From: a virus
DNA length: 27,584 nucleotides
Direction: 5' to 3' (one strand)
Virus record (IMG/VR): IMGVR_UViG_3300009071_000048
Span: 1-27,584 of that record
The notes under the pieces were generated by a model. The model was not told the origin of the DNA and searched no databases. It was given only the letters and a program-made list of their open reading frames with translations. The translations under genes and the position numbers were made by a program. Below, in pieces: positions 1 to 5,323 of this stretch (the stretch's first letter is position 1; each line of letters opens with the position of its first letter).

Positions 1-164
1 AATAAGTTCCCAAGTATTTATAATAGGGCTATAAGGCTTTAAAATAGGGCTTAATCAAGCTTTTACATTTTGTCATAAGCTAACATTAAAAAATGTTTTT
101 ATTGGCTTGTAGCTATCATTTAATAGGTTTATCGTCTGAACAATAAATAAATATATCTTTTATG
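1..164. other. Gene-free left edge with a reversed promoter half-site
   Basis: No plausible gene is seen. Positions 6-11 read GTTCCC, which is TGGGAAC-like on the minus strand; a matching -10 element would lie outside the window, so this is only a half-site of the early promoter family. AATAGGGCT occurs twice (about 21 and 43). AACATT-AAAA-AATGTT followed by T residues (about 83-102) is a weak AT-only hairpin that could terminate transcription. The stretch probably separates divergent transcripts, but this is inference. Confidence 0.35.
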
Positions 165-193
165 GGAACTAATTATTATATTGATAGTATATA
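165..193 (+). promoter_or_regulatory. Early promoter, family site 1
   Basis: GGAAC at 165-169, then 17 nt, then GTATATA at 187-193. This is the shared layout of ten intergenic sites in the left block. It lies about 110 nt upstream of the first gene, leaving room for a structured leader. Promoter function is inferred from position, repetition and the -10-like box. Confidence 0.65.
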
Positions 194-201
194 GTATTAA
201 G

Positions 202-283
202 TAAGCCAACAACATCTAAAACTAAAGTTAGTTGAGTTATTATTATTTTGGTTCGGCTTAGCCTTAGAGATAATATTTTAGAT
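202..283 (+). promoter_or_regulatory. Structured 5' leader with possible pseudoknot
   Basis: TAAGCCAAC (202-210) can pair with GTTcGGCTTA (251-260) with one bulged C. ATCTAAAA (214-221) pairs perfectly with TTTTAGAT (276-283). The two helices cross, giving an a-b-a'-b' (pseudoknot) order. A local GGC-TTA-GCC hairpin (255-263) would compete with the first helix. The element sits between promoter site 1 and the Shine-Dalgarno AAAAAGG of the first gene. A related TAAGCCAA/TTGGCTTA hairpin occurs in the leader at 6917-6944. Confidence 0.45.
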
Positions 284-303
284 ACTAACAAAAAGGAAAA
301 AAT

Positions 304-567
304 ATGTTACTAAGTAAACAAGATAAAAAAAGAATAAGTAAGAAAATAAAAGCTCTAAAAATAAAGAAAATCAAAACTATGCAGGGAAATTATATGAGTG
401 TAGAAAATGGATTAATAGTTAGAGTAAATGGAATAAAATTCCCAATGGTGAAAGGGGATAGATATTTAACAAGAGATAACACAAGAGCAGTTAAAATGGC
501 TATTAAAGAATACGAACAAAATATAAATATAAATAATCCTAAAGATTTTATAGGAGATTATTTATAA
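304..567 (+). CDS. Small basic early protein, unknown
   Basis: An 87-aa protein I do not recognise. The first 25 residues are very Lys-rich (RISKKIKALKIKKIK), followed by a short mixed beta-like segment (NGLIVRVNGIKFPMV) and an acidic C-terminus. The start is ATG with AAAAAGG about 8 nt upstream. It is the first gene after promoter site 1 and the structured leader at 202-283. The basic N-terminus could bind nucleic acid, which is a guess from composition only. The next gene is separated by a promoter and hairpin. Confidence 0.7.
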   Translation: MLLSKQDKKRISKKIKALKIKKIKTMQGNYMSVENGLIVRVNGIKFPMVKGDRYLTRDNTRAVKMAIKEYEQNININNPKDFIGDYL

Positions 568-579
568 GAGATAAAAAAA

Positions 580-606
580 CATGGGAACTTTTTATAGGTT
601 CCCATG
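580..606 (-). terminator. 9-bp inverted repeat with T-run on minus strand
   Basis: CATGGGAAC (580-588) and GTTCCCATG (598-606) are perfect inverted repeats with a 9-nt spacer. Read on the minus strand, the stem is followed by seven T residues (573-579), the form of an intrinsic terminator. The same bases hold the GGAAC box of promoter site 2, so one sequence may block leftward transcription and start rightward transcription. Confidence 0.5.
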
Positions 607-612
607 TTTAAA
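584..612 (+). promoter_or_regulatory. Early promoter, family site 2
   Basis: GGAAC at 584-588, 17 nt, then GTTTAAA at 606-612. The spacing equals that of the other nine sites, although the spacer here carries a reversed GGAAC copy. It starts transcription just ahead of the 64-aa gene at 644, which supports that gene's downstream start over the ATG at 581 inside the promoter. Confidence 0.55.
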
Positions 613-643
613 GAGTATGCAAACAAAACAAAGGACAAAACAA

Positions 644-838
644 ATGGAAAAAATACAAATAAGCAAATTAGAATATTTTGAATTTTTAAATAATATTCCA
701 ATAACGCAATTAAATAAGTATATGAAAATTGATAATAAAAATGATTTGAATTATTATATAAAAGATAATTATAAATATTGTATGAAAACTAATTTAAAAC
801 CATTATATAATATTTATTATAAAATAAAAATTAAATAA
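644..838 (+). CDS. Small Tyr/Asn/Lys-rich early protein, unknown
   Basis: A 64-aa protein beginning MEKIQISKLEYFEF. The start at 644 is preferred over an in-frame ATG at 581 because the latter lies inside a promoter hairpin, while 644 has AAAGGA 8-13 nt upstream. The C-terminus is Tyr-, Asn- and Lys-rich (NYYIKDNYKY; YNIYYKIKIK). No family is recognised. It lies alone between promoter sites 2 and 3. Confidence 0.6.
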   Translation: MEKIQISKLEYFEFLNNIPITQLNKYMKIDNKNDLNYYIKDNYKYCMKTNLKPLYNIYYKIKIK

Positions 839-841
839 ATG

Positions 842-870
842 GGAACTAAAAAGAATTAAGATAGTATAAA
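842..870 (+). promoter_or_regulatory. Early promoter, family site 3
   Basis: GGAAC at 842-846, 17 nt, GTATAAA at 864-870. It lies immediately after the stop codon of the previous gene and about 33 nt before the GTG start of the next. Confidence 0.65.
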
Positions 871-903
871 GAGTAAGAAAACAAAACAAAGGGAGTATAG
901 ATT

Positions 904-1212
904 GTGAGAGTTACAAAAGAACATTTAGAAAATCAGGTTTTAATGTTAAATGAGTTTACTGGACAACCAAAAGAACCATATTCTAAAAACGAAAATGGAG
1001 AATATAAAAGCAACATTGGGAATTATAATATTGGTTGGGCTTATGGTGGGTGCAAACTAGAACAGATAGTTAATGAGGGCGGTGGAGTTAGAGAAATAAC
1101 TTATCATAGACTTACAAAAAGAGAGCTATATTATGTTGTTCAGTCAATGAATAATATGCTAAGAAGTGAGTTAGATAAAAATGGGAAAAGATTATTATTA
1201 AAAGATATATAA
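904..1212 (+). CDS. Conserved phage protein of unknown function
   Basis: A 102-aa protein read from GTG at 904, with GGGAG 8-12 nt upstream. It has a central pattern, NIGNYNIGWAYGGCKLEQIV then NEGGGV, followed by a KREL-containing helix (residues about 85-100). From memory this layout recurs in short early proteins of many unrelated tailed phages that have no assigned function. It is followed 23 nt later by the 73-aa gene at 1236, so the pair is probably co-transcribed from promoter site 3. Confidence 0.75.
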   Translation: MRVTKEHLENQVLMLNEFTGQPKEPYSKNENGEYKSNIGNYNIGWAYGGCKLEQIVNEGGGVREITYHRLTKRELYYVVQSMNNMLRSELDKNGKRLLLKDI

Positions 1213-1235
1213 AATAACAAAGTGAGGGTTATGAA

Positions 1236-1457
1236 ATGAAAAAAGAATATAAAGAGTTAATTAAAAATCAAAAATCTTTAAACTTTTTAGAGGGTTTACC
1301 AATTTTTGATGATGAAAATAATATAACTGATAAAGGACAATATTTAATTAATAGTATATTTAATACTAAATATTTGATTAGAGATGTTTTTGAATTAGAT
1401 ACATTATTAGAGATAAAGTCACTATTAGATGAACAAATAAAGGAACTATTAGATTAA
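1236..1457 (+). CDS. Small helical early protein, unknown
   Basis: A 73-aa acidic protein that looks mostly helical, ending LLEIKSLLDEQIKELLD. An ATG at 1231 is followed at once by a stop in its frame, so ATG 1236 is the start; GAGGG lies about 8 nt upstream. No domain is recognised. It follows the gene at 904 without a promoter between them and is followed by promoter site 4. Confidence 0.65.
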   Translation: MKKEYKELIKNQKSLNFLEGLPIFDDENNITDKGQYLINSIFNTKYLIRDVFELDTLLEIKSLLDEQIKELLD

Positions 1458-1476
1458 AAGAAATATAAAATAATAG

Positions 1477-1505
1477 GGAACAAATATTAGTAAGAATAGT
1501 TAGAG
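1477..1505 (+). promoter_or_regulatory. Early promoter, family site 4
   Basis: GGAAC at 1477-1481, 17 nt, GTTAGAG at 1499-1505. The 33 nt at 1493-1525, covering the -10 box, the transcript start and the Shine-Dalgarno site, are identical to 2460-2492 of site 6. This is the clearest duplication of a complete expression cassette in the set. Confidence 0.65.
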
Positions 1506-1528
1506 TAATAGAAACAAAAGGAGAACAA

Positions 1529-1783
1529 ATGGACGAAAAAAGAAGAGAACAAATAGCAACAGCAATAAGTAACAGAGAGTTAAATTTAACTAAAAGTTAT
1601 GCGTATTGCATGTTTAGAAATACGCAACCAATGTTAGAGGATTGTTTAACAATATTAGAAGAGTGCGGAGATGTAGAAGATACCAAAGAATATCAGGGAG
1701 GCGAAGAAGAAAGAGCAATAGATAGAGTAGTAGAGATTGCTTGTGAAATTGCAGAAATGTATGGTGGTATGGAATATGAATAA
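1529..1783 (+). CDS. Small acidic early protein, unknown
   Basis: An 84-aa acidic protein with ATG start and AAAGGAG about 7 nt upstream. It begins MDEKRREQIATAISN and has three cysteines spread through the middle (CMF, DCL, ECG) and one near the end (IACEIAEM). The spacing does not match a standard zinc finger. I do not recognise a family. Its end overlaps the start of the next small gene by 8 nt, suggesting coupled translation from promoter site 4. Confidence 0.65.
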   Translation: MDEKRREQIATAISNRELNLTKSYAYCMFRNTQPMLEDCLTILEECGDVEDTKEYQGGEEERAIDRVVEIACEIAEMYGGMEYE

Positions 1784-1931
1784 GATGAACGAAACAAGAC
1801 AATATTTAAAACATTTCAGTCAGATAGTTGAAATGCAAATAGAAGATTATGAAAATGGTTCTAGTATAGACGAGGTAAATATAAATAAAATTATAGATAA
1901 ATTAAAATACCTTATTAGATATAGAAAATAA
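1776..1931 (+). CDS. Small helical early protein, unknown
   Basis: A 51-aa protein from ATG 1776, overlapping the previous gene's stop by 8 nt. A second in-frame ATG at 1785 is also possible. It is rich in charged helical segments (ETRQYLKHFSQIVEMQIEDY; INKIIDKLKYLIRY). There is no strong Shine-Dalgarno site, so expression probably depends on coupling to the 84-aa gene. No function is recognised. Confidence 0.5.
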   Translation: MNKMNETRQYLKHFSQIVEMQIEDYENGSSIDEVNINKIIDKLKYLIRYRK

Positions 1932-1934
1932 ATG

Positions 1935-1963
1935 GGAACTTTAATTAATTAGGATAGTATAAG
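1935..1963 (+). promoter_or_regulatory. Early promoter, family site 5
   Basis: GGAAC at 1935-1939, 17 nt, GTATAAG at 1957-1963. The GGAAC box starts two bases after the preceding stop codon region. This site and site 6 share TGGGAACTTTAATT and the downstream GTAATAGAAACAAAA. Confidence 0.7.
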
Positions 1964-1992
1964 TAATAGAAACAAAAACAATTGGAGATAAA

Positions 1993-2262
1993 ATGAAAGT
2001 AGTATCAGCAGTAAAATCAAGAGTTGGGGGTGTGAATGTTGGAATTACTAAAGATGATAAGGTAATTGCGTTCTATTCAAAAGATTATGATAATAAAGGT
2101 AATGTCAAAGGCAAGTATTTAGATATGCAATTTATTCATGGCGTAGGTGCATTTTATTTATCTTATTGTAATTATGATAAACAAACTTTAAATAAACTTG
2201 GATATTCTTCCAATGATTTAATTAAAGTAAATAATTTTCTTAACAATATGGAGGAAAAATGA
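1993..2262 (+). CDS. Small early protein, unknown
   Basis: An 89-aa protein with ATG start and TTGGAG 7 nt upstream. The N-terminal half is beta-rich and Gly/Val-rich (MKVVSAVKSRVGGVNVGITK, then KVIAFYSKDY). The C-terminal half is likely helical. No family is recognised. Its last four bases overlap the start of the next gene (ATGA), so the two are translationally coupled under promoter site 5. Confidence 0.65.
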   Translation: MKVVSAVKSRVGGVNVGITKDDKVIAFYSKDYDNKGNVKGKYLDMQFIHGVGAFYLSYCNYDKQTLNKLGYSSNDLIKVNNFLNNMEEK

Positions 2263-2441
2263 AAATAAATAAAATGATTGACGAATTAAAATTATTGCAA
2301 GATGAGTATGGCGATAAAGAAATAAGCCTAATAGAAATGGATGAACAAGAAGGTAATATTTATTATTACCTTGATGATGAGTGCATAACAGAGTATATGG
2401 ACTTGTCAGATGAGATAGCAATTTATATAAAATCAGAATAA
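2259..2441 (+). CDS. Small acidic early protein, unknown
   Basis: A 60-aa strongly acidic protein starting within an ATGA overlap with the preceding gene; GGAGG lies about 6 nt upstream. It begins with a helix (MKINKMIDELKLLQDEYGD) and continues with a short beta-like stretch (GNIYYYLDDECITEY). Phage proteins this acidic and this small are sometimes DNA mimics or inhibitors, but nothing here shows that. It is followed by promoter site 6. Confidence 0.6.
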   Translation: MKINKMIDELKLLQDEYGDKEISLIEMDEQEGNIYYYLDDECITEYMDLSDEIAIYIKSE

Positions 2442-2443
2442 TG

Positions 2444-2472
2444 GGAACTTTAATTGATTAGAATAGTTAGAG
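2444..2472 (+). promoter_or_regulatory. Early promoter, family site 6
   Basis: GGAAC at 2444-2448, 17 nt, GTTAGAG at 2466-2472. Positions 2460-2492 repeat 1493-1525 exactly over 33 nt. It drives the 148-aa gene at 2499, whose AAAGGAG lies within the repeat. Confidence 0.7.
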
Positions 2473-2498
2473 TAATAGAAACAAAAGGAGAATAGATA

Positions 2499-2945
2499 AT
2501 GGGATTAGACGCAAATGGTGGAAAATTAAATCATTTATACGAGTATGAATTTGAGAACCAAGAAGGAGAAAAAGTCAAACATAGTTATACAGGAGTAGGA
2601 CATTTTGAGTGGAGAAAACACGCAAGACTACAAGAGTTTATGACAAGATTATATATGAAAAGAAAGAGAATTAAAAACAAATGGTATGACAGAGGTGATG
2701 GGTGGTATCCAATAGAGTTTGGAGCATACAACAGAATAAGATTGAAAGAAGAAGATATAGACAAACTGGAAGAGGCAATTAAAACTGATTATGATGAATA
2801 TTTTTGTGATGGTGGGTTTTTATGGGGACACCAAAGGCAAGAGGATAGCATGAATTGGTATAGAGAGCAAGATTTAGAGTTTGTAGAGTATGCAAGACAG
2901 CGATTAAAAGACAACAAGACAGTTTATTATTCTTGTAGTTGGTAA
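2499..2945 (+). CDS. Conserved phage protein, MGLDA/YYSSW-type family
   Basis: A 148-aa protein with features I recognise from a widespread unnamed phage family: N-terminal MGLDA, an aromatic-WRKH block (FEWRKHARLQEFM, residues about 36-48), a central region ending in a GGF-aromatic-G motif (DGGFLWGH), an acidic helix (DLEFVEYARQRL) and the C-terminal tail VYYSCSW. The function is unknown. The start is ATG with AAAGGAG 11 nt upstream. It is the only gene between promoter sites 6 and 7. Confidence 0.75.
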   Translation: MGLDANGGKLNHLYEYEFENQEGEKVKHSYTGVGHFEWRKHARLQEFMTRLYMKRKRIKNKWYDRGDGWYPIEFGAYNRIRLKEEDIDKLEEAIKTDYDEYFCDGGFLWGHQRQEDSMNWYREQDLEFVEYARQRLKDNKTVYYSCSW

Positions 2946-2953
2946 AATAGTTG

Positions 2954-2982
2954 GGAACAAAAAAGAAAAACTATTGTTAAAG
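2954..2982 (+). promoter_or_regulatory. Early promoter, family site 7
   Basis: GGAAC at 2954-2958, 17 nt, GTTAAAG at 2976-2982. The predicted transcript would begin at about 2988-2990, only a few bases before the 14-bp helix of the RNA element at 2997-3111. Confidence 0.6.
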
Positions 2983-2996
2983 GTAGTATGAAACAA

Positions 2997-3111
2997 TTAA
3001 TAATGCATTGCGAGTATCTTGCATTGCCCTGACTAGTAGATAAAAAATATAGTATACTATATTCTACTTGCAGAGAGATATGGAGTAGAGTCAGGTTCAA
3101 TGCATTATTAA
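2997..3111 (+). ncRNA. Structured RNA / 5' UTR element closed by 14-bp helix
   Basis: The ends, TTAATAATGCATTG (2997-3010) and CAATGCATTATTAA (3098-3111), are perfect complements. Inside, CCTGACT (3028-3034) pairs with AGTCAGG (3089-3095). AGTAGA (3035-3040) pairs with TCTACT (3063-3068), capped by an 18-nt palindrome (3046-3063). A second AGTAGA (3084-3089) could pair with the same TCTACT, offering two exclusive folds. The element begins just after the predicted start of transcript from site 7 and ends 9 nt before the AAAGGAG of the gene at 3130. It may be a cis-regulatory RNA or a processed small RNA. It matches no class I know. Confidence 0.65.
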
Positions 3112-3129
3112 ATAACAAAAGGAGAACAA

Positions 3130-3315
3130 ATGAAAGCAAGAGAGTTAAAAGAGATATTAAAAGATGTGCCAGATAATAACCCTGTGAGTTTTTATATTAT
3201 TCACAATTTTACAAAAGATATCTATTTGGGCAATCCAGAAGTTATTTGCTCTAATGGAATTAATGATGAGGGTTGCGTTGACTTTGGATTTAAACCAACA
3301 ATGGAGAACAAATGA
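3130..3315 (+). CDS. Small early protein with MKxRELxExL start, unknown
   Basis: A 61-aa protein starting MKARELKEILKDVPDNNPVS, a start typical of short phage proteins in which a helix is followed by a short beta segment (FYIIHNF). AAAGGAG lies 6 nt upstream of the ATG. The last four bases overlap the next gene. Its leader is the RNA element at 2997-3111, so it is the best candidate for control by that structure. Function unknown. Confidence 0.65.
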   Translation: MKARELKEILKDVPDNNPVSFYIIHNFTKDIYLGNPEVICSNGINDEGCVDFGFKPTMENK

Positions 3316-3767
3316 AAGTATATAGAAAAAACCACAAGAACGAAGTTATGAAAGCAGGTAGATATTACATAGGAGATTTATGTTATATCTTAGATGAGAA
3401 AGATTGGGGAGAAGTTTGTGATTTAACATTTCCCTTTGATACTGACTATCACAAAGATGTAGCTAATGTAGAAATTGGCGGAAAGTTTACATTAAAAAAT
3501 GGAAAGATTATATCTTTGTATGGAACTGAACATGGAGATGGAACATACCATATAAAGAACATGAAAGATAACAACATAGGAAAACTTTATGTAGATAGCG
3601 GAACATTAGGTTGTGTTATGATACAAGATAAAAGTGAACTGCCTATGGGTAGTGGATTTAAGACGAAAACATTTAAAGAAGATTTTGAGTTGGACTATAC
3701 CAATAGCGGAGAGATTGTATTTAAGAATCTTGATGGGGATTGGATAGCATATATACCAACAATGTAA
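3312..3767 (+). CDS. Conserved GxYYIGDLCY-type protein, unknown
   Basis: A 151-aa protein with the signature AGRYYIGDLCYILDEKDW near the N-terminus (residues about 15-33), then a beta-rich body with GDGTYHI, YVDSGTLGCV and a C-terminal DWIAYIP. From memory, small beta-rich proteins with a [Y/Y]IGDPCY-like start occur in phages and in some bacteria without known function. The start overlaps the previous gene by 4 nt and has GGAG 6 nt upstream. The 3' end is followed at once by the structured gene-free region 3773-4476. Confidence 0.7.
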   Translation: MKVYRKNHKNEVMKAGRYYIGDLCYILDEKDWGEVCDLTFPFDTDYHKDVANVEIGGKFTLKNGKIISLYGTEHGDGTYHIKNMKDNNIGKLYVDSGTLGCVMIQDKSELPMGSGFKTKTFKEDFELDYTNSGEIVFKNLDGDWIAYIPTM

Positions 3768-3772
3768 GACTT

Positions 3773-3990
3773 GGGGGTGGTGGATATTGTCGCTACTCTT
3801 TGCGAGAGAGTATTTGTTAGGGTAGTAAGTAGTGAGAGAAAATGTTATATGTGCGTCTGCGGATGCTAATAAGAATATCTTACTAGTTATTGCATAGCAA
3901 TTATATTCAGAAACCCCCGCTAGATTTGAGGTTAGCATATAGAAGAGGTAAGCTATTAAATAATACCTGTGCTCTATTGGGACGACAACG
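3773..3990 (+). ncRNA. Candidate structured RNA A
   Basis: No plausible ORF. GGGGGT (3773-3778) pairs with ACCCCC (3913-3918). TTGTCG (3787-3792) pairs with CGACAA (3983-3988), and these two long helices cross. Local hairpins: TACTCT/AGAGTA (3794-3812), GCGTC/GATGC (3853-3866), GAATAT/ATATTC (3873-3908) enclosing ATTGC/GCAAT (3889-3901), and ATAGA/TCTAT with AGGTA/TACCT (3939-3977). A T7 run follows at 3992-3998. No early promoter lies directly upstream, so it may be part of the transcript of the 151-aa gene. No known RNA class is recognised. Confidence 0.5.
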
Positions 3991-4054
3991 CTTTTTTTAG
4001 CAAGACTCCGATAGTATCAAACGAGATTATAAACAAAGCCTCAAAAGATTTATG

Positions 4055-4083
4055 GGAACTTTATTTAATTAGGTTCGTATAAG
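4055..4083 (+). promoter_or_regulatory. Early promoter, family site 8
   Basis: GGAAC at 4055-4059, 17 nt, GTATAAG at 4077-4083. No coding start follows for more than 400 nt. The predicted transcript start (about 4089-4091) lies just ahead of the closing helix of structured RNA B. Confidence 0.7.
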
Positions 4084-4105
4084 TAGTATTAAAAGATATT
4101 TAAAA

Positions 4106-4476
4106 ATTGGAGATTATAAAAAACTATTCAAAGATAGTTTGAGTTGTAAATATGTTGAAGGGATAAGGCTTCTATAGATGCTATGGAATCCCAATAAACT
4201 TACATTAACGACCTGTACTGAAGTTTTACGAATCTTTGAAATTCGGTTAGATGATATAACGAAGGACTCACCAGAATTTTGGCTGAAAGAATGATGATTA
4301 TAATTAACTTCGGAGAGAAACCAAAGGAGTTATAGTTAGATTTTAAGTAGGTAATTCCATCGGCTACAAAAGCCACATTATAAGTTTTAGGACTGAGATG
4401 GATTAGCAATGTGAAGTTATTGAACGATTAAACAATTAGGCAAATAGGTAAGAACATTACAATAATAATCTCCAAT
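4106..4476 (+). ncRNA. Candidate structured RNA B, 371 nt
   Basis: Gene-free. The ends close on each other: ATTGGAGATTAT (4106-4117) with ATAATCTCCAAT (4465-4476), 12 bp perfect. Inside: AAACTAT/ATAGTTT (4121-4140); GGGAT/ATCCC (4160-4164, 4188-4192) stacked on TCTATAG/CTATGGA (4171-4187) with a 6-nt bulge; CGAAT/ATTCG (4229-4245); TAACTTC/GGAGTTA (4305-4332). AAT-CCATC (4353-4361)/GATGGATT (4397-4404) is crossed by CACATT (4374-4379)/AATGTG (4408-4413), an H-type pseudoknot holding a GGCT/AGCC hairpin. It has its own promoter (site 8) and ends just before site 9. It lacks a tRNA-like CCA end, so it is not an obvious tmRNA. Confidence 0.65.
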
Positions 4477-4485
4477 AAAAAGTTG

Positions 4486-4514
4486 GGAACTTTAATTAAC
4501 AAAAGGAGTATAAG
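4486..4514 (+). promoter_or_regulatory. Early promoter, family site 9, overlapping a Shine-Dalgarno site
   Basis: GGAAC at 4486-4490, 17 nt, GTATAAG at 4508-4514. Unusually, the spacer contains AAAAGGAG (4501-4508), the Shine-Dalgarno site of the gene at 4519. A transcript starting at about 4520 would lack it, so this promoter would give a nearly leaderless mRNA, while read-through RNA would use the SD. Confidence 0.55.
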
Positions 4515-4518
4515 TAGT

Positions 4519-4716
4519 ATGAATAACAAAAAAATAATACAGGCAATCAAAGAGTGGTTAGCAGATAATATAGTAACTGATGATGAAATCAGTGGTATAT
4601 CAGATGGGACACACGATATAGTGTATGGAAGAAAAGAGTTAGCAGTTTCTATGCTAGAAAAAATACATACATGGGAGAGATTTCCTGAAAACATAATAAC
4701 AAGAGAGGAAAGATGA
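4519..4716 (+). CDS. Small early protein, unknown
   Basis: A 65-aa protein from ATG 4519. An upstream in-frame TTG (4483) falls inside promoter site 9 and is rejected. It is acidic and helical (KKIIQAIKEWLADNIVTDDE; GRKELAVSMLEKIHTWERF). AAGGAG is 10 nt upstream but lies within the promoter. It overlaps the next gene by ATGA. No family is recognised. Confidence 0.6.
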   Translation: MNNKKIIQAIKEWLADNIVTDDEISGISDGTHDIVYGRKELAVSMLEKIHTWERFPENIITREER

Positions 4717-5075
4717 ATGAATACAAAGCAAACCCCAACATAGAAACAGGTGGGACATACAGGTTCGGAGAGGTGATGTTAAAACCAGTAGAACTATTGA
4801 TGGTGTTTGGTAAGCCACACGTTATGGATAGTTACAAGGTATCAGGTGAGTATCTGTTTGAACACAGAGAAACAGGAACACCAGTAACTTTATATGATTG
4901 GAAGTATACTACTCTGTATGAATCAGATGGTATTGAACCAGTAGATTTTTGGAAGTTAGATGAGGAGGTTCAGTTCAATATAGGTTCAAACAATAGTTAT
5001 TCTTTTGGATTTGATGAATGGATAAAATCTTTTATTAAAGATGAGTTAAATAAAATAAACAAAGGAGAAAGATAA
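4713..5075 (+). CDS. Conserved phage protein with YDWKxTxLY motif, unknown
   Basis: A 120-aa protein with a pattern I recognise from other phage early regions: a short FGKPH segment (residues about 32-36), SGEYLFEHRETGTPVTLYDW then KYTTLYE (about 44-70), a Pro-x-x-FW element (PVDFWKL) and a C-terminal IGSNN-F-x-x-WI region. The function of such proteins is unknown. The start is inside an ATGA overlap with GAGAGGAAAG upstream. The stop shares a base with the next start codon (TAATG). Confidence 0.7.
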   Translation: MNEYKANPNIETGGTYRFGEVMLKPVELLMVFGKPHVMDSYKVSGEYLFEHRETGTPVTLYDWKYTTLYESDGIEPVDFWKLDEEVQFNIGSNNSYSFGFDEWIKSFIKDELNKINKGER

Positions 5076-5320
5076 TGGGTAAGATGAGTGAGTTAGATAG
5101 ACAGATGCGTGAAGTGGAGGAAGTAATGAACAATGAAAACCAAATAACAATACCAGTCTATTACACAATAGATGATGAGACAGGTATCAGACACTACGAT
5201 ACAGATAGTATGCGTGATGAGTTTGATAAAGAAATCAAACAACTAGAAGACAACACACAAGCAGAGGTTGATGGATGGAATGAGAAACAACAAGACTATG
5301 CTATGGATAGCATGGCATAA
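5075..5320 (+). CDS. Small acidic early protein, unknown
   Basis: An 81-aa acidic protein with TAATG coupling to the gene before and AAAGGAG about 7 nt upstream. It opens with a charged helix (MGKMSELDRQMREVEEVM), has a short beta segment (ITIPVYYTIDDETG) and ends with a Gln/Asp-rich helix. No domain is recognised. It is followed four bases later by a short zinc-binding-like gene. Confidence 0.65.
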   Translation: MGKMSELDRQMREVEEVMNNENQITIPVYYTIDDETGIRHYDTDSMRDEFDKEIKQLEDNTQAEVDGWNEKQQDYAMDSMA

Positions 5321-5323
5321 TTA

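Noticed and set aside
1442-1470. Another GGAAC with TATAAAA 17 nt later
   Set aside because: The GGAAC is within codons of the 73-aa gene and lacks the TGGG context; probably chance, and true site 4 follows at 1477.
4106-4476. tmRNA, RNase P RNA or group I intron as identity of RNA B
   Set aside because: No tRNA-like CCA end or tag frame, no recognisable RNase P core, and no split coding exons on either side.
4200-4694. Two minus-strand frames (69 and 88 codons) across the RNA B region
   Set aside because: No Shine-Dalgarno sites, low-complexity Leu/Ile/Ser-rich translations, antisense to the structured RNA and to a supported gene.
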